A DNA stretch of 64,000 nt from NCBI GenBank assembly GCA_910591455.2, contig OU342817.1, forward strand, positions 16,791,915-16,855,914, in the 5' to 3' direction. The notes under the pieces are model-generated. The model saw nothing but the letters and a program-made list of their open reading frames with translations, ran no database searches and was not told the DNA's origin. This document shows positions 25,387 to 40,000 of the stretch, one piece after another; position 1 is the stretch's first letter; each line of letters opens with the position of its first letter. Both the position numbers and the translations under genes were made by a program. Source of the stretch: Pholis gunnellus. Taxonomy: Eukaryota > Chordata > Actinopteri > Perciformes > Pholidae.

Positions 25387-27959
25387 ACACCGTTTCAGGG
25401 CACACACTTCCGCAATAAAGCCAGCAATTAGAGGCTTTTAACGGTGGGTGGTGGTGATCAAAGGCGAAACTATGTCACCCTGCGGGCCCCCAACGCGGTT
25501 CGAATTGTTTCCATAGGTCTAATGAGGAAGGGATGCAAAGGAGTTCATATACGGAAAGTAAAGTGTGAATTTAGTGAAACCACAGGGAGCTAAGCAGCGG
25601 CGCAGTCTGCAAATAGGCGACTAATGATCCGGGGCTGGGGAGTTTTCTATAACTTCAGCATGCAGCTAATTAGACAGAGAGCAAAGGACAGACTTTTCTT
25701 TTGTTAACAAGGAAACTATGATTGATATGTATCTAAGGACACTTGTGTGAATATGAGGGCACAGACTGTTTCTTCCGCGTCTGAGTCTTTTTTCTCCTCT
25801 GCAGACTTGAGGTGCGTGAGTGATTGCAGTCAGTGAAGACAACCTACTGCTCTCTGTGGAGAGGCGAGGAAGTCTGTGCTGTAACCCCCGACTTTGTTTC
25901 TTCTTTCTGTTATGTTTTTGCCGCATTGCACTGGTGTTGGAATATGAATAATTGAACAGTGGAAATGTAGTATTATACCCAAAGAAACACAGTTTAGGTA
26001 TGACAATTCCCAACTGGGCTGCGTTGGTGAAATAGCAACAAGGCAACACAAAACCCCCCACTTTAAGGTAGACAATAAAGAAGAAGCAACAAAGCCAGGC
26101 ACAATGTGTGCTCTGTGTTAGGCCTATCATGTGGAGACAGTAGTAACTTCCAAAAGCCCAATTGCAGAATAATTTGAATTCATATTTTATGTGAAAATAA
26201 TACAACATTTATATCATCCTTTTTTATTTTTTGGTTGCCAATCATTCTTGTTTTCTGCATCACTTTTAGGTGAAACTTGTTTTATATCTTCAAAAAGGAC
26301 ACTTCATGGTGGTTTTGTAGCATGCCTTTTTTTTGTATTCCCAAAAGGCAATCATGCATGAGACAGGGGAAAGTATAAAGCGTGCGTGACAGAGTGCTGA
26401 GCAGCATGGAGGCCTCCTCCATCACAAAGCCATCATTTACAGATCAGCACCATGGACAGCAGCCAGGCAGCTCTGTGGCGGTGTTAATGAAGAACAGGCA
26501 AGGCGCTCCGGAGCCACAGGAGACCAATTATGGTTGTTATACTGTTGTGGAAATGCCCAAGTGGAGTAGAGGTCTTCGACCAGGAACCGGTTTACACTGA
26601 ACAAAAATGAAATGGATAGAGTCCAGATGAAATGGGCAAAATCAGTGCGGGAGGATAAATGAGGGAGATCTGCAAAACGAAAATACTTCATGATGATTTA
26701 TCACGACAGATAGAAAATCTTCAGTATCAATGGAACCGAGAAGACAACTCTCAGTGGACCTTCATCAAAGTCTGGTATTTGTGAAAAGTAATTTGAAAAT
26801 GTAAACGATTTTTCAAAAAGAAGACTTTATTTCCATACTTTCTCTGGAGAAATGGTAAAAAATGTTGGGCAGAACTTTGGTGACAATGCTAGTAATGATC
26901 AGTATTTCCCCCAAGAGGTCTTCATTTATAATTACTGTGCCCTCTGTTTCCCATGCCGTCATGTCGGTGTTTATCTGTACCGAATCACATCTATATAGCA
27001 AGAAAGCTGACCAATTGAAAGTATCAGTGTTCCAAAGATCCTGTTATCAACAAAGTATTTCCTGTCTGCTGGTATGTGATAGCGATGTGAATCCTCCCTG
27101 TGGTCTATTAGCCCTTTACTTAGATGAAGCTAAATACGCTTGGGACATAAAAAAAGAAAGAAAAAAAAGACATACAGCATGGTATGATATAGGTCAGCCG
27201 AAGGATTCCTATTTTGTTCTCCTTAACAAATTCAAAATGTAAAAGTCTTTGATTGGATTTAACAAGACTAGGCGATTTCAGCCTTTGGAGAAAGCATTCG
27301 AAGTTCCTACAGTTTTTTTTTATTACTAACAAGGTAAGACCCCCAAATTATTGCAAAAATGTATTTCAAAATTGGCTTAATTTCCGTTTGACTTATTTAT
27401 TCCATCACCACCTCTGAAACAGCAATCTGGATGGAAAACAAGTCAGAGACTTCTTGCTTGAAATCCAATTTTTCTCCCAGCTGGCCTCCCTCTTTCCTCA
27501 TCAGAATATCAAGAAACTTGACCACATGGGCTGTGGGGCTATAAATAAATCTCTGTTCGCCACTGATTTAATGGACCTGAGGATCTCAGGGGCATGTGGA
27601 AAGCCAGGCCCTGTAGTGATAATGACCCGAATGACCAGTGGAAGCAGCACCATCAGCTTAAAAACCTCCTCCATTTAGCAATGTGTGGGCTGCTTTAGGG
27701 TTGACATGAGGTTGGAGTGATATAAGACTGCATACAGACAGCAGCATTAATGGTGTGGAGCCTTTTAGAGCGCGAGCCACTTTCCAAAAACCTGTTCCAA
27801 TACAAACAGAACGCAACAAAAAGAAAAAAAAAGAACAAAGCCGATTTAAACCTTTAAACAAATGTTGAATAAAGGACTCTGCTGGCTTTCTTACCAAGAG
27901 TGAGACGAGATGATTGAAACCACATGTTTGTCTATTCAGTACGAAGCTACAGACAGCAG

Positions 27960-28480
27960 GTGGCTAGCTTAGCTTAGCGTAGCATGAAGACGAGAAAGAG
28001 AGGGAAACGGCCAGCCTCGCTCTGTCTAAAACAGGTCTCAAAAGTGAAGCCAATGCGGACGAGTGTTAAACATGCATTCATTCTAATGGCCATCAGGGGG
28101 TTGCAAAAAGAACTCCGATTGTATAGGGGTCTATTTGAAAACGACTTCTTAATTGATTTCTTACCCTCAATAAACATTGTTAACATGAGTTGATGGTCTC
28201 ATGACTAGTTTCAAGTCTTCTTTTATACAGCATGATGCTCATTTAGTAAATGATGGTCCCATTTAGAGTAAAATAGACCATGGTATGCTTTAGGGCGTGG
28301 CTACCTTGTGATTGACAGGTTGCCACACAGCGTTGTCCGGTCTGGGAGATGTCCATGTTTCCGTCTGAGAACTTCAACCCTGTGTGTTTTCAGGCCATGA
28401 AAGTTAATTGTAACAGTTTGATCGCCTAAAATGTCTCATGCAGAGTGTCACTCCTGGTTGCACAAAACCAAGGTGAATAC
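27960..28480. repeat. Dispersed fish-type interspersed repeat
   Basis: It opens with a TAGCTTAGCTTAGCGTAGCA patch and continues through a stretch I recall as recurring in percomorph non-coding DNA, including GACTTCTTAATTGATTTCTT, TAGGGCGTGGCTACCTTGTG and TTTCAGGCCATGAAAGTTAA. I see no terminal repeats or coding capacity. The assignment rests on recall of recurrence, not on an alignment. Confidence 0.45.
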
Positions 28481-28698
28481 GCCCTGAGACTATTCATCAA
28501 ACCTTCATCAAACCATTGGCAGAGCTTGTAATGCGTCATCTTTGTTATAGAGCATCTTTGGTATCCTTAGTCATCCTGAGGTTGCCAGGCAACTCGCAGA
28601 GCCTCCAGGAAGTCACTGATCCGGGCCAAGAAAGCAAATGCGAATAATTCTCAAAATATCTGACTATTCCTTTAAACTATAACAAAAATGAGTCACTA

Positions 28699-28754
28699 GC
28701 CCCTAACCCTATCCCTAACCAACACAACTAACCCCAACCCGTACCCTTAACCTA
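28699..28754. repeat. Degenerate CCCTAA-like repeat
   Basis: CCCTAACCCTATCCCTAACC is followed by looser CTAACC-type units. It resembles a short interstitial telomere-like patch on the C-rich strand, but is too short and impure to prove a telomeric origin. Confidence 0.4.
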
Positions 28755-28839
28755 ATTTTTAAGTCTCAACGCTTAAACCAAAGTTCCCCTCACTCAAAAG
28801 TTCTCGAACTGGTCCTTAAACAGACATACATATAAGAGC

Positions 28840-28858
28840 ACACACACACACACACACT
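28840..28858. repeat. (CA)n microsatellite
   Basis: A short CA run of about nine units. Confidence 0.85.
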
Positions 28859-31800
28859 TACAAAGACTCACAACCCTGCATCAGCTTTCAGGGGCAGATC
28901 TCAGGCTTTCAGCCACTTTATCTCAGGTTATGGTCAAGAGGGCCTCCTGACGGATTGCCTTTCAGACATGCAGTTCCACACAGCTCCTGTTTACCACTCC
29001 CACTGACACACATAAAGTAATCACAACTGACCCCAACAAGGCAGCATCAGAATCAGCACGTACAGACTGCTTGCAGGCTGCGCAGGACGTAGTCCGAATA
29101 TCCTATCTGTATATAGAATTTCGCTGGCGCCAGGCGGACAACGAAATCTCCTCTGCTCTTCCCTGAGCCATTTACTGTAGAGTGGACGGGAAGATTGGCT
29201 GTTGGGAGATACAAAGTGTGACTGTATGTAATAAAATGAGCACTTCTTGTCTGTACGAGAAGCCGTCTAGAGTAGGAAAAGCTCACAAAAACAACTCACA
29301 CGAACGAATGTGTTTTATAACGTGAAAGTGTTTCAGTGCCACTTGGGGGATGTTAGCGATGCTCCCTTGCATGCAGTGTGGCCATTTGTTGTGAGGCACA
29401 GCCAAATTTGTTTGTGTGATTTCATCAGAGCTTTCATGGGCGCCATGGAAAACATTCATCACACGGTGTGTATTGTGACTACCTTACATCGGCGTGAGGA
29501 ATTCCCAACCCCAAAGGCAATGTTGTGGCTGTTTCAGACGGATACGTCTTGCCATTAGCGGCTATGCTGTTTCTCAATGCCACAAGGAGAGTGTTGGCCC
29601 AGATTAATCTTCAAAATGAGCCAACAATTCAACAATCTCCACGGTCCATGTGCTAACCGTCATCTTTTATTATACAATTTGTCAACGGGAGGATGAGAGG
29701 AGACAGATAGCACACACATAAGCCTGCAAGAGATTTGATTTGGACAGATTTGTGTGGGCTCACCACATTGTGTCTTGTGCTGAAGAGCTAGCAACATTAC
29801 GTGCACACGCTCCGAGTAAGTGGCCGTCGTGTAATTGGTCATCGCTGCAACGCCTCAAAAAGGCTCTCAACTACAGGTGTCAAGAGGTCAAGATGTTGCA
29901 TCTAGCTTTAATCCCAATCCACGCGCAAAGGAAACGAGCGCCCTGATACTGTTGCTCTATCACATTATACTTATAAGGGCCCACCTTCATGCATCACTTT
30001 GGCAGCACATTAAGCCTCGTATGTGTTATCAAGAGGGATTATAAAGGGAAAAGTGAGCCAAATATTTCACGTTGACAGAAATGCTCTGCACACATACAGG
30101 TCTACATATACCTGCTCAAAAACAATTACTCATCATCAAAGCCTTTTGTCTCTGCATGCTTTGTTTTTGACAAAGAGAGGGGGTCCATTCATCACCATGA
30201 ATGGAGGGAGACACCGTGAATTTTCACAGTACTGTATTTCAGCATATTCAGCCACAGTCAGCGCTGCCGGATCTTTGGCTTTTTAGACGCTGGGGATTTG
30301 TGCTTTATGATTTATGATTCTTTGGCCTTGGACAACAAACATGTCCTGCATGTGTAAATATTTCACTGTGAAAGGAAAAAAAAGAAGTTGGGGCTATTGC
30401 TGAGCTAGATTAACAGGTAAGGCCCCCCAAACACCACATTTGACCCCTGTTAGAACCAGCCACACTCACACTTACACTTTGTGTAAAGTTTGAAGGGGTT
30501 TCTAATGCAGTAAATAAATCTGAGGGGACGGGAAATGTTTAACAGGAATAATGAATAATGAGACAAATATATATTTCTTTCTGCTGCAGAATTATTTTCT
30601 CAATCTTTCCTCCAATCTCCGCTTTGTCTGCTGTGATTATTGGATGATGTTTACTTCTTCAGGAACCCACGGTGCTCACATTTGAGTGCACACACACAGT
30701 GAAGTGCAGACCAGCGGGAAGTCCATCGAAATGAAAACAACTTATCTCCAGGACACCATTCAACAAATGTCCTTTATCTTGTCTTCATCAGGGAGTTTCC
30801 GCTGTATATACTGTCCATTAATCAGTCATGTGACCTATACCTGCCCATACTGTAGATAACAAGTATACAATCTTGTCATCATATTGCAACCATCCTTTGC
30901 AGAATCCAACCCATAACTAATTTTTCCAATTATTCTAAAAAACGTATGCTCTTTGAGACCAAATGTATTTATCTACACATGTATTATATTTGTACAAATG
31001 TGGCTGTAAATCTAATTTCTCATACAACCCCATCCGGCGTAGATTGCTCAATTTAGAAATCCAGGATGCCGCCCTCTAAATCTCCCCATAATTTACAAAT
31101 AAACGTTTTTAATAAAATGATAAAAATATGAACTTGTCACAACTGGCAAATTTATGCAACCAGTGGCAAATGGTTGCAAGTGTAGGTTAGCCAAAACAGT
31201 TGGGTTCCACCGTTCTAATGTACATTATTTAAACAGAAAAATCACAGCTTTCTGAACAAAGATGATTCACCTGAATCAGCTGTCGGTGCCTCAGCCACTG
31301 CTTCTTTCTTCATGCCTATTTTCGGCCCAATAACCACTCTGTTTGGGTGAGCATTAGAGAAGACCATAATTGTTTTATGTCTGAGATTATAGTTAACATT
31401 TCAAAGAGCCAGCAAAACTGCAGGGTTTTCTTTTCTGTCTACTTCCAGACAACATACAGAACCTTAGAGAATCTAAGAAGACCGAACACTTTTTCTGTCT
31501 GCGTGTTTCAGCTGCCCACACAGCTGTTTTTTATCAACACCTTATTTATTACATCTATAACTTAAACTACGCCATTCAACAGATTGGGTAAATAAGTAAG
31601 TGAAAACCGGACAGAAAACCACCATTATATTTGTTTTGTTTGTGATCCAAGATAACTTTGCTCATCACACCTGAAAGACACAGGTTTGTAACCTGTGCGG
31701 TATCGCACACCTCATTAAACCTTGATAGCCAACAAAGAGTGTTCTGGCAATTCCCTAATGGACTTGGATGCCGTGACTTATTTATCAGCCTCACATTCAG

Positions 31801-32809
31801 CCCAGCAACTGAATTCTGGGTAGTTTTCACCTATTTCATGTTGGTTCACAATCCCTGGACTGTCAAAGACCCTTTTCTAAACTACATGATAACATGAAGG
31901 GTCTGCGTCTGATTTTTGGACCTGATTCAGACTGTTCGTATATATTATCATATTAAATCTCTTTGATAACTTCAGTTACCTTCATGCACGTATGTTGATA
32001 TTCACTTTCAACCAAACAGACGGACACAGATTTACGATTTATATTTTGTATAGCCAGCAGGAACGGTAAAGCAGAGCCTATTCATTTTCATAAGGATTTC
32101 TAGATTGGGTCTGCTGACCTCAGCACCTTCTCCCTGACCAACGTTGAAAAGCAGCTTTGGGTAACACAAACAACAAACTGGGAATTCACTAAACCCGCTA
32201 AATTATACTACTATGCATTATTAAGTTATTGGCATGTGACTTTTTTTTTCAGCTATATTACAGTCACAGAAATTTGGATTTTTCAGTGCTTGAGTGACCT
32301 AAATATACCTGCAAACTGCATTTCTTATGAAAACATAATTAATTATTGACAGATGGACTCCTCACTCTGTTGCCCAGCTGAGAGATGTAGGACAGATGCA
32401 TCGGCTGGTTCAAGAAACTGGTCTACTTTGATAGGTGGTCTTGTTCCCCTGCGGTGTATATAATCCATCTGGATACTTAAACCCGACTGTAAAGGAGTTA
32501 ACAAGAAGAGATAACATACTACAACATAATCTAACGCTCAGTAAAATTGACTGCAATGGTCCTACAATTGCCAACTTTGTCTGTGAAAGGTTGGGCTAGT
32601 CGAACAGGACCAGCACGTTTGCCTTAAATCATTTTTCTTCTTAACACAGTTCAACAACCTGCGGGAAGGACAGGGACTGATGCCAGGCATGACTGAGTGT
32701 CTGCTTGTCTGTGTGCAGCCAAAGACTCCTGATTTCACTGATAAGCACACCTTCTATAACATGAGTCTACTGCCAGGCTAGTGGCTCTGCAAGACCCAGT
32801 GGTGCTTGG

Positions 32810-32950
32810 AGCTAAATGCTAATCTCAGCATGCTAACATGCTCGCAGAGGAAATGCTAACATGCTAATTTTCAGCAGGTGTAATGTTTTTTTCAGTATTT
32901 ACTATAGTTTAGCATACTAAGCATGCTAACATTTGGTAATTAGCACTAGG
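32810..32950. repeat. GCTAACATGCTAA-type repeat cluster
   Basis: Several near-copies of GCATGCTAACATG occur between 32827 and 32932, with the palindrome GCATGC recurring. This motif cluster is familiar from fish non-coding DNA. No coding potential. Confidence 0.5.
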
Positions 32951-33051
32951 CCTACACAGAAAGTAACTGAGGCTGATGGGAAGGTCTTTAGTTTCGCAGA
33001 TAATACTGTATATGAACAATTTCATTGTCTTAATACTGTAGCTTGGCTAAG

Positions 33052-33303
33052 TAAATGGTAAATGGACTCTACTTGTATCGTGACACTACATGCCATCATT
33101 CACCCATTCACACCCATTCAGACACTGATGGCAGGGGCTACCATGCAAGCTGCTACCTGCCCATCAGGACCAACTAACATTCATACAACATGCACAGCTA
33201 CTGGAGCTACTTAGGGTTAAGTGTCTTGCCCAAAGACACATCTACATGGACCAAGAGAGCCGGGGATCAAACCGCCGATCCTCTGATTGAAGGACGACAG
33301 CTC
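33052..33303 (+). repeat. Teleost dispersed repeat (TGGTAAATGGACT family)
   Basis: It begins ATGGTAAATGGACTCTACTT and includes TTCACCCATTCACACCCATT, ACACTGATGGCAGGGGCTAC, GTGTCTTGCCCAAAGACACA and GAGCCGGGGATCAAACCGCC in that order. I recall the same order from a very abundant teleost interspersed repeat. This copy is diverged. It has no coding role. Confidence 0.6.
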
Positions 33304-33556
33304 GTTAATCAGTTGAGGTCTGACAACTTCTTACTTGGAACATCCACGGTCTTCTCTAAAATCATTATCATACATAAACCCAAATTGTCTTTTACAGACA
33401 CAAGAGGAAAACCACCTCATCAAAAAAAGGCTGAAACCAAAGCTGTGTGGACAACATGCAGATTATTCACACGTGAAAGGCCATCCATAAAACTGGATCT
33501 GTTTGGTGAACCACTGAAACACAGAATTGAACTGGCTCCAATTAGGTCTGTGTTAG

Positions 33557-33650
33557 CCCTGTGGTAGACTGGCAACCTGCCCAGGGTTTATCCCCATCTC
33601 TCGCCCAATGTGTGCTGGGATAGCTTCCATAAGCAGATGGGTGGACGGAT
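33557..33650 (+). mobile_element. L2-like LINE 3' tail (or SINE sharing it)
   Basis: GGTAGACTGGCAACCTGCCC, GGTTTATCCCCATCTCTCGC and GCTGGGATAGCTTCCATAAG, followed by GATGGGTGGACGGAT, match the well-known 3' end shared by fish L2-clade LINEs and SINEs that use them. It is a 5'-truncated fragment without reverse-transcriptase coding sequence. Confidence 0.7.
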
Positions 33651-36575
33651 ACTGAGATCTCCCTGTTTAACTGCTTGTCCTACACACAAAATTAATTTCC
33701 ATATTCTCTACAAGCTACGTAAATCAGAAAGGGAAGGCCTTACGTCACTTATTATGCTGCACTTCTCAAGGAAATGTATTAAAAGTCATTGTTAACCTGT
33801 CAGTTGTATCCAAACAGCATGCATACGGATTGTGGAATCATTTTTTCCCCCTCTCCTCCTCCATAATTTAGTTATGTGTTCGTAATCTTATCAATGTTTT
33901 TTGACGCTGTCCAGGTCAGAGCCGAAAAGAGGAGGAATATGTATGCCTGTAAATTACTTACCACCGACACCTCATCACAGGGTATTGCTATGTAAACAAA
34001 CAACATGACAGCTTGATAACACAAAGTATGACTAGCTGTATTTCCTGTCTAATATTCAGTATCACACTTGCAACAAACTGTCACATATTTCTCCCCTCAG
34101 CACAAGCTTATTTCCAGGATTCATATTTCTGGGGAGAAAAACAAATAAATAGGCTATAACTTAAATAAATTGAAGGATGGCTTGACATTTTTTGGCACAC
34201 TGACATTGGAGTAAGTGTGATCTGTGCAGTAATGTTATAGCCTTGTTCCAATAGCTTTGGCAAGCTCCTGTGCAGTGAATGGCCTTCGCAATGAATCTGG
34301 TCTCTTATTGTGAAGGAACACAGACACTGGAAACACAAATATGTCCTGTTTCGCAGGTGGCTGTCAAAATATGCTAAATTGAGTGAAATTATAAAAACAT
34401 TCCTACAGGCGGGGGATGTTTTAAAGTAAACTTTTGATAAACTTTAAAAAAATTGCACGGAAGTTCCTTCATAACCTTGGGGAAAGTATGACAAAATGAA
34501 CACAGTGCAAAAGCTATGTAAGAAAAATAAATTAAAGAAAGGAAAGAAAGAATTGACCTTCGAGTTGTGATGATTTTGTCACATAAACCTGCAGTGACTC
34601 ATGAAACAGCAAACATTTCAGCATTTGACAAAAGAAAACATGCGAGCACAGACTGAAGTGTATGAATTGCAACTTTAAATTCCATTCAAGAATGCTCTGA
34701 GGTTTATCATCCGTGATCTTTAAACTGTGAAATATTCAGCCAGAATTTTGTGCCAATCATTTCATGGGTATTAATATCTCATATGTATTTCTATATAGCC
34801 CTGTAAGGATTGGCATCTCCAGTACACATCTTCTCTGTCACGTTCACTACTCTCATTAGATATGGCTCGAGGGCAGAGCATCGTTTCTGGTGTCTCACGC
34901 CCCACTACTATTTCTCCCGGGTTTATATGGGAACCTGAGCCCCGTGAATTCATCTCCTCTATATTGCTGCAGCAGGCTTGAGAAATTCCATAAGGCATTT
35001 TCTGAGTCAGACAGTAGATTTATGCAGAGAGCCTGCTTTATGGTGCCATAGGACCAGCTGAATTTTTCAGCGATACAGGAGAGGATGCTACGAAAACATC
35101 ATTTCACATGGAAGGTTTCAGGCGCTGTTTTTCACGGGTGAGCAAATCACTGCAGGAGAGGTGACAGCGCTTCAAGGCTCACATGGGACTGCAGCGACAT
35201 TGTTTGCCTCCTTCAATCAAAAACAGCTGTGTAAAATGGAACAAAAACAACTTCTACGAACACATAATGAGGTGAAATAATGCCTGACCCCAGCCAGACA
35301 AGCTTGAGACAACCTATTGTTCTCCTTTCCTCTGGGTATTCGGAGCAAAAACATCTCACCTTGGCTTATTGCAACACTATACCAGGATTACATCCTGTAC
35401 AGTGCTCTGAGGTGTCTCTGAGGAGTGCAGCAGAGAGTCCAGGATATTAGAGAACTTTTACAGTGTATATACTAGTATGTAGTGTAAAGCAGAGCAGAGT
35501 GGGGTTCAAACCGTGGCCTTAATAAGGCCTCTTGGGTGTGCCTGTAAGGTAGTCCACTGTCTTTCTGCCCTTTGATGCTTTTGCAAAAGAGGAAGAGGGG
35601 GCAGAGTCTCTCCTCGGTGGAATCTAACATGGGCAGAACGGGACAGTTTGAGTAAGGGAGAGAAAAGATGGCAGCGTGGAGATGATGCGACAGAGAGGAG
35701 TAGTGAAGGGAACGGTATCTGATGATGTCATATTTAATAAGCCGGTCAGATGTTTTCATGCTGTCGCATCAATCAATTCTTGTTTTTTTTTAGTAAGTGG
35801 ATCAGAGGCTATTTCTGTCGCACTATTTTTGTATCCTTGCCTCTAAATAAACACCGGCTTAGCAAGGGACCAGTGTGCTGCTCATCTAAGCCAACATGAC
35901 ACAAACAACTCATATTGACCTGTCTGCTCGTGTCTGTGTCCTACTTTGTCTACGAGCGTGTGCCTGGGTGTTTTAGTGATTCACAAGTCCAGTCAGACAC
36001 ACCATCATTGCCTCCCCGTAAGTAGGTGATGGGTGGTCCACACTGAACCCGCCGGTCAGGGTCTGCTCCGGGTCACATCGTTGCATAAACATCAGTGGCC
36101 GGCTGCCGAGAGCTACGATGATGCAGCAGCTCGGTGCAAATGAAGGTTAGCCAGAGAGACGTCCCAAACAGAATAACAACCCTTCATGTTTAATGTGCAA
36201 AAGTGTCTTGATATTATTGATCAAAAAATGAGCTGGGATAGTTTGATCATGGGGCTCACACATTTTGCTGCTTCGCTTTCTCTTCTCCCCGTGAGAGGGG
36301 CCTCTCTGTACCGGCCCCTGAGATCTTCACAGAAGAATTGACTACTGAAAGAGACGTTTTTGAAACTTTCAGATCAAGTGATTCCTCCTCAGCTCTCCGC
36401 TTATGCCCTTGTGTTACTCAAGAAAGTCCCGTAAACTGCTGCTTCACTCCTTTTCCTTCTTCACCCTCGAAGAAAAGAAAGACGCTCATGTCTTGTCTGT
36501 GCGAAGCTGTTAATTTGGTTTTATCAGACTTCTTGGATGTGAACATCTTTGGTTTCAGATATCACAGCATGCATA

Positions 36576-36611
36576 CCCCCCCCCCCCCACATACACACAC
36601 ACACACACACA
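36576..36611. repeat. C13 run plus (CA)n
   Basis: A C homopolymer leads into about ten CA units. Confidence 0.9.
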
Positions 36612-37053
36612 TAGCCCCCTCTCTCTTTCTCTATCCTACTCTCTTTCTCTCGTAGCTCTTTGGATATATTCCCCTATGATTATAAATAGATTCTAATTAG
36701 CTCCTCCAGCCATGGGCAATAGAATTGTTCATCAAGTAGGGACTGCACTCAGAGGCCTTCATACATTAAAGCTTGTGCAAAAGTCAGAAGAATAGCAAAT
36801 CCCCTCTGCCTCAATTTAATTATTTTTTTTTTCTCAGCAAAGCAGGGATTCATTTTCCTATATATTATCAGTTCAAAAATAATTCTGCGGTACAATCAAT
36901 TTCCCTCATGGTCCAAAAGGGCTGAGAGACATCAACCCAACCTTAGGATTGAAAGTCACACAAAATCAGAGGACCCTGATGTTTTACAAAGTAATGAAGT
37001 ACAATACTCACAGCTTTAAGAATAAATGCAGTCAATTTACAGCCTATATACAG

Positions 37054-37078
37054 TATATATATATATATATATATATAT
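37054..37078. repeat. (TA)n repeat
   Basis: About 12 AT/TA units, self-complementary. Confidence 0.9.
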
Positions 37079-40000
37079 TCATAAAATGATAGAGAAACCT
37101 TCAGTTCACCCACCGTCTCGTCTTAAATTGGCTGATAATTCTTGACTTCCTTTCTGCAGCTTAACAATGTCTGTACAGTTTAATGAGATCCGTTCATAAC
37201 ATCTAAGCACTTTTGGTACACTTTCTAAATTCACTGAGACCTAAAACTTTCAATTCCCACTTCTTTCCCACTTTATTCGCAGCTTGTCAAGACCAAAGAC
37301 TTGATTTATGGCCCTAAAAAGAGACAAGACTCATTCTTTCTTTCTCTCGGTCATATCCACTTTTCCAATTTGGTCTGTTTAATGTACATCAATCAAGCAA
37401 AGTCCCTCTAGAATGTTTGTTCTTAAAAGTGATCATATTAGTTCTTTAATAAGACTATGATTAAAAGCCTCCTCTCTATTCAAAGGTAAGTAACACTGTG
37501 TTTAAACTCCCAGTTATCAGAGGATTTATGATGCAAATTTCTCCCTGAAGTAGTTGAACGTTTTATCTCTTTGAAATTAAAGAATAAAACTGATTCCCTA
37601 TCCTGGAGCCTTTTGAAGTTTGTATACTCTCTGTGAGCTTAATTCTTACCAAACGTACCAACATTTTGAAATGTACTCTGCTTGTAACTATGGAAAATAA
37701 TGATCTGGCTGTGCAGTGAATTAGTACGAGATGAATTCTACAATACCTGTTCTTCTGCAGACAAAGAGCCAAGTCAGCGTCTGGTCTCATGTTTCTTGTC
37801 TCCTCTGTTATATTAATATGACCCATCTGCTCACCTGGCAGCTGTCTGCCCTGTTATTCTGCAACTGCCTTTCGCCCTACCATGTGCAACATCGGTGCTT
37901 TGTCTCTAAAAGCCTACTATGGACCATCTACAGGGAAAGGGAAGGTGTTGGTCACCCTGAGTCTTTGATGTTATCAGCACTTTTTCTCGTTTCAGGAGCA
38001 AAATAATGACCTGACGCTTTTTTCAGAGAACTTTGAGTGTGACAACGCGGTGTCTTTCATACATCTTTTATACATAGAAATTGTTTTGCATTTACAAATG
38101 CACCACTTAAAAATGTCAAAATCTGCTCATACTTATCATTAAATTGCATGTATGGCAAGAATTCAGATAACCATGAGGAAAACAGCCGCCAACATAAACA
38201 GAAGGCCATTATTTTGTAGCAGAGCAGATCTGCTGCGTTTCAAGACCGAACACCCACATGATGGCTCGCATGGCTAGCAAATTGTAAGTTAATGGCCTCG
38301 AAAAAAGCCTATTTCATCTCCCAGTCACAGTGTCTCTGTATTCTCTTGAAAATTAGCCCTTAATACTGGTAGCCAAAGGGCATCAATTAAGCTCTACAAC
38401 AGGAAAAGAGCTCTTTAAGCATTTAACTACCCAGCGTGTAATTAGGTTTTATTTTGCTGGAATGACTTATTGAATTAAAACACATTTGTCTGCTGATAAT
38501 TATACAAACCTACGTTATAAATTGGCATCATAGAGATTTAGATGAGCATTTAAAAGGTGGGGAGAGTCTCGTGCAGAAATGTGTGCAGAGGTGGGTTTAC
38601 CTTCCGCTAGATGCCTGAACATTGAGTGAGTTTCTGTTGGAGTCAGCTCAGTAAAGACATTTGCATTTTCAGCCTTTCACAATATTCATTCTTGCTTCAC
38701 CGGCTCAAATTTTTTTGACAAGCCTTGCCATCTCATCTCTAATTGTGACATCTCCCACAATAGAGAATATTGTACTTCACTGTACTGTTTATCACCTGAG
38801 ATATTGAAACAGAGGAATGTTTGACAGGAAGAGAAACAGCCATCCTGCTTTTTTTAATGTTAAATTGTAATTGGACAATTGAATTTGATTACTATTCCCA
38901 GTGTTAAAATGGAACCATGCTGCCCTCTGCCTGTAATATACCAGAAGTGTTTTTCTCCACCCAAAACAAAAGAACATTTTTAATATCGTTTCAGAAGAAC
39001 GGGTGACTTAGATACATCTGTGAAGTCCGTATAGTTACTATAGACATTCTTTCCATATCATGAAACATGATGAATGCTTTGATGAACGACAATGACATTT
39101 TTGTGAGATTTTGAAGCAAAATAGCTGAAATTGAAAGATACATTTTCAAACCCTGCATCCAAATGTCCATCCTGCTCACATTAAAAGACAGACAAAAAGC
39201 TTAATATATTCTTTGTTTACGGTGTATTTTTTTCTTCTTCTTTTTCCAGGAATATGATACTTGATGGGTGTGTGAATGATTATGATGTTAGTAAGACCTT
39301 TCTAATGTATATAAACAACATATAAACATATATCAACTTGTATACACTTACTAAACGACTCAATTGCATATCTAAGCCATCCTGTTTCTCCTCTGTTTTT
39401 CTTTATATATTTGCTTTGGTAGGGTTCAGTCGACTTCCCTTGGTCTTTATTCTCAATGATATTGACTTGTCTTATTGTTTTTATATATAGCTGTGAATGA
39501 CATATATACATACGGGAGACAAATGATAGGATAAACCAACATAAAGTGCCTTTGTAAACTGTTGTCCTATCTTGTAAATGAAAAATAGCATCTGAGTGTG
39601 CATTAACCATATAGACGTTTTGACCATTTTATGCAATCTGTACCCATTGTATGGAACTCACCGTTGCAAATAATGACAGGATGAGTGACGGATAAATAAA
39701 ACAACATTTAGGGTCTTATTGTGTGTTGTTGGTCTATCACGAGTTGCGAAAACAACTGACAACCGATGTAAAGGCCATAGCATACGATTGACATGCACTT
39801 ATCAAACCAGTGAGCTCTCTGGCATTTGTGGAATATGTTTCTGTACTCATTTATTCATATTTCCCCTATATTAGTCGTTGGCATACTGCCATTTGATTTG
39901 TTTGAATTGTCTCCAATTGATTAAATATTAATTAAAAACAATAACAAATTGCAAAACACTTTGTGTGTTATATTAGCCAGCAGGGGGAGCTCATGGTCTA

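Noticed and set aside
25666..26208. 180-codon open frame on the minus strand, one of the longest in the window
   Set aside because: No recognisable domain; Cys/Tyr/His/Ser-rich chance-like composition, other frames overlap it, and no splice or promoter context.
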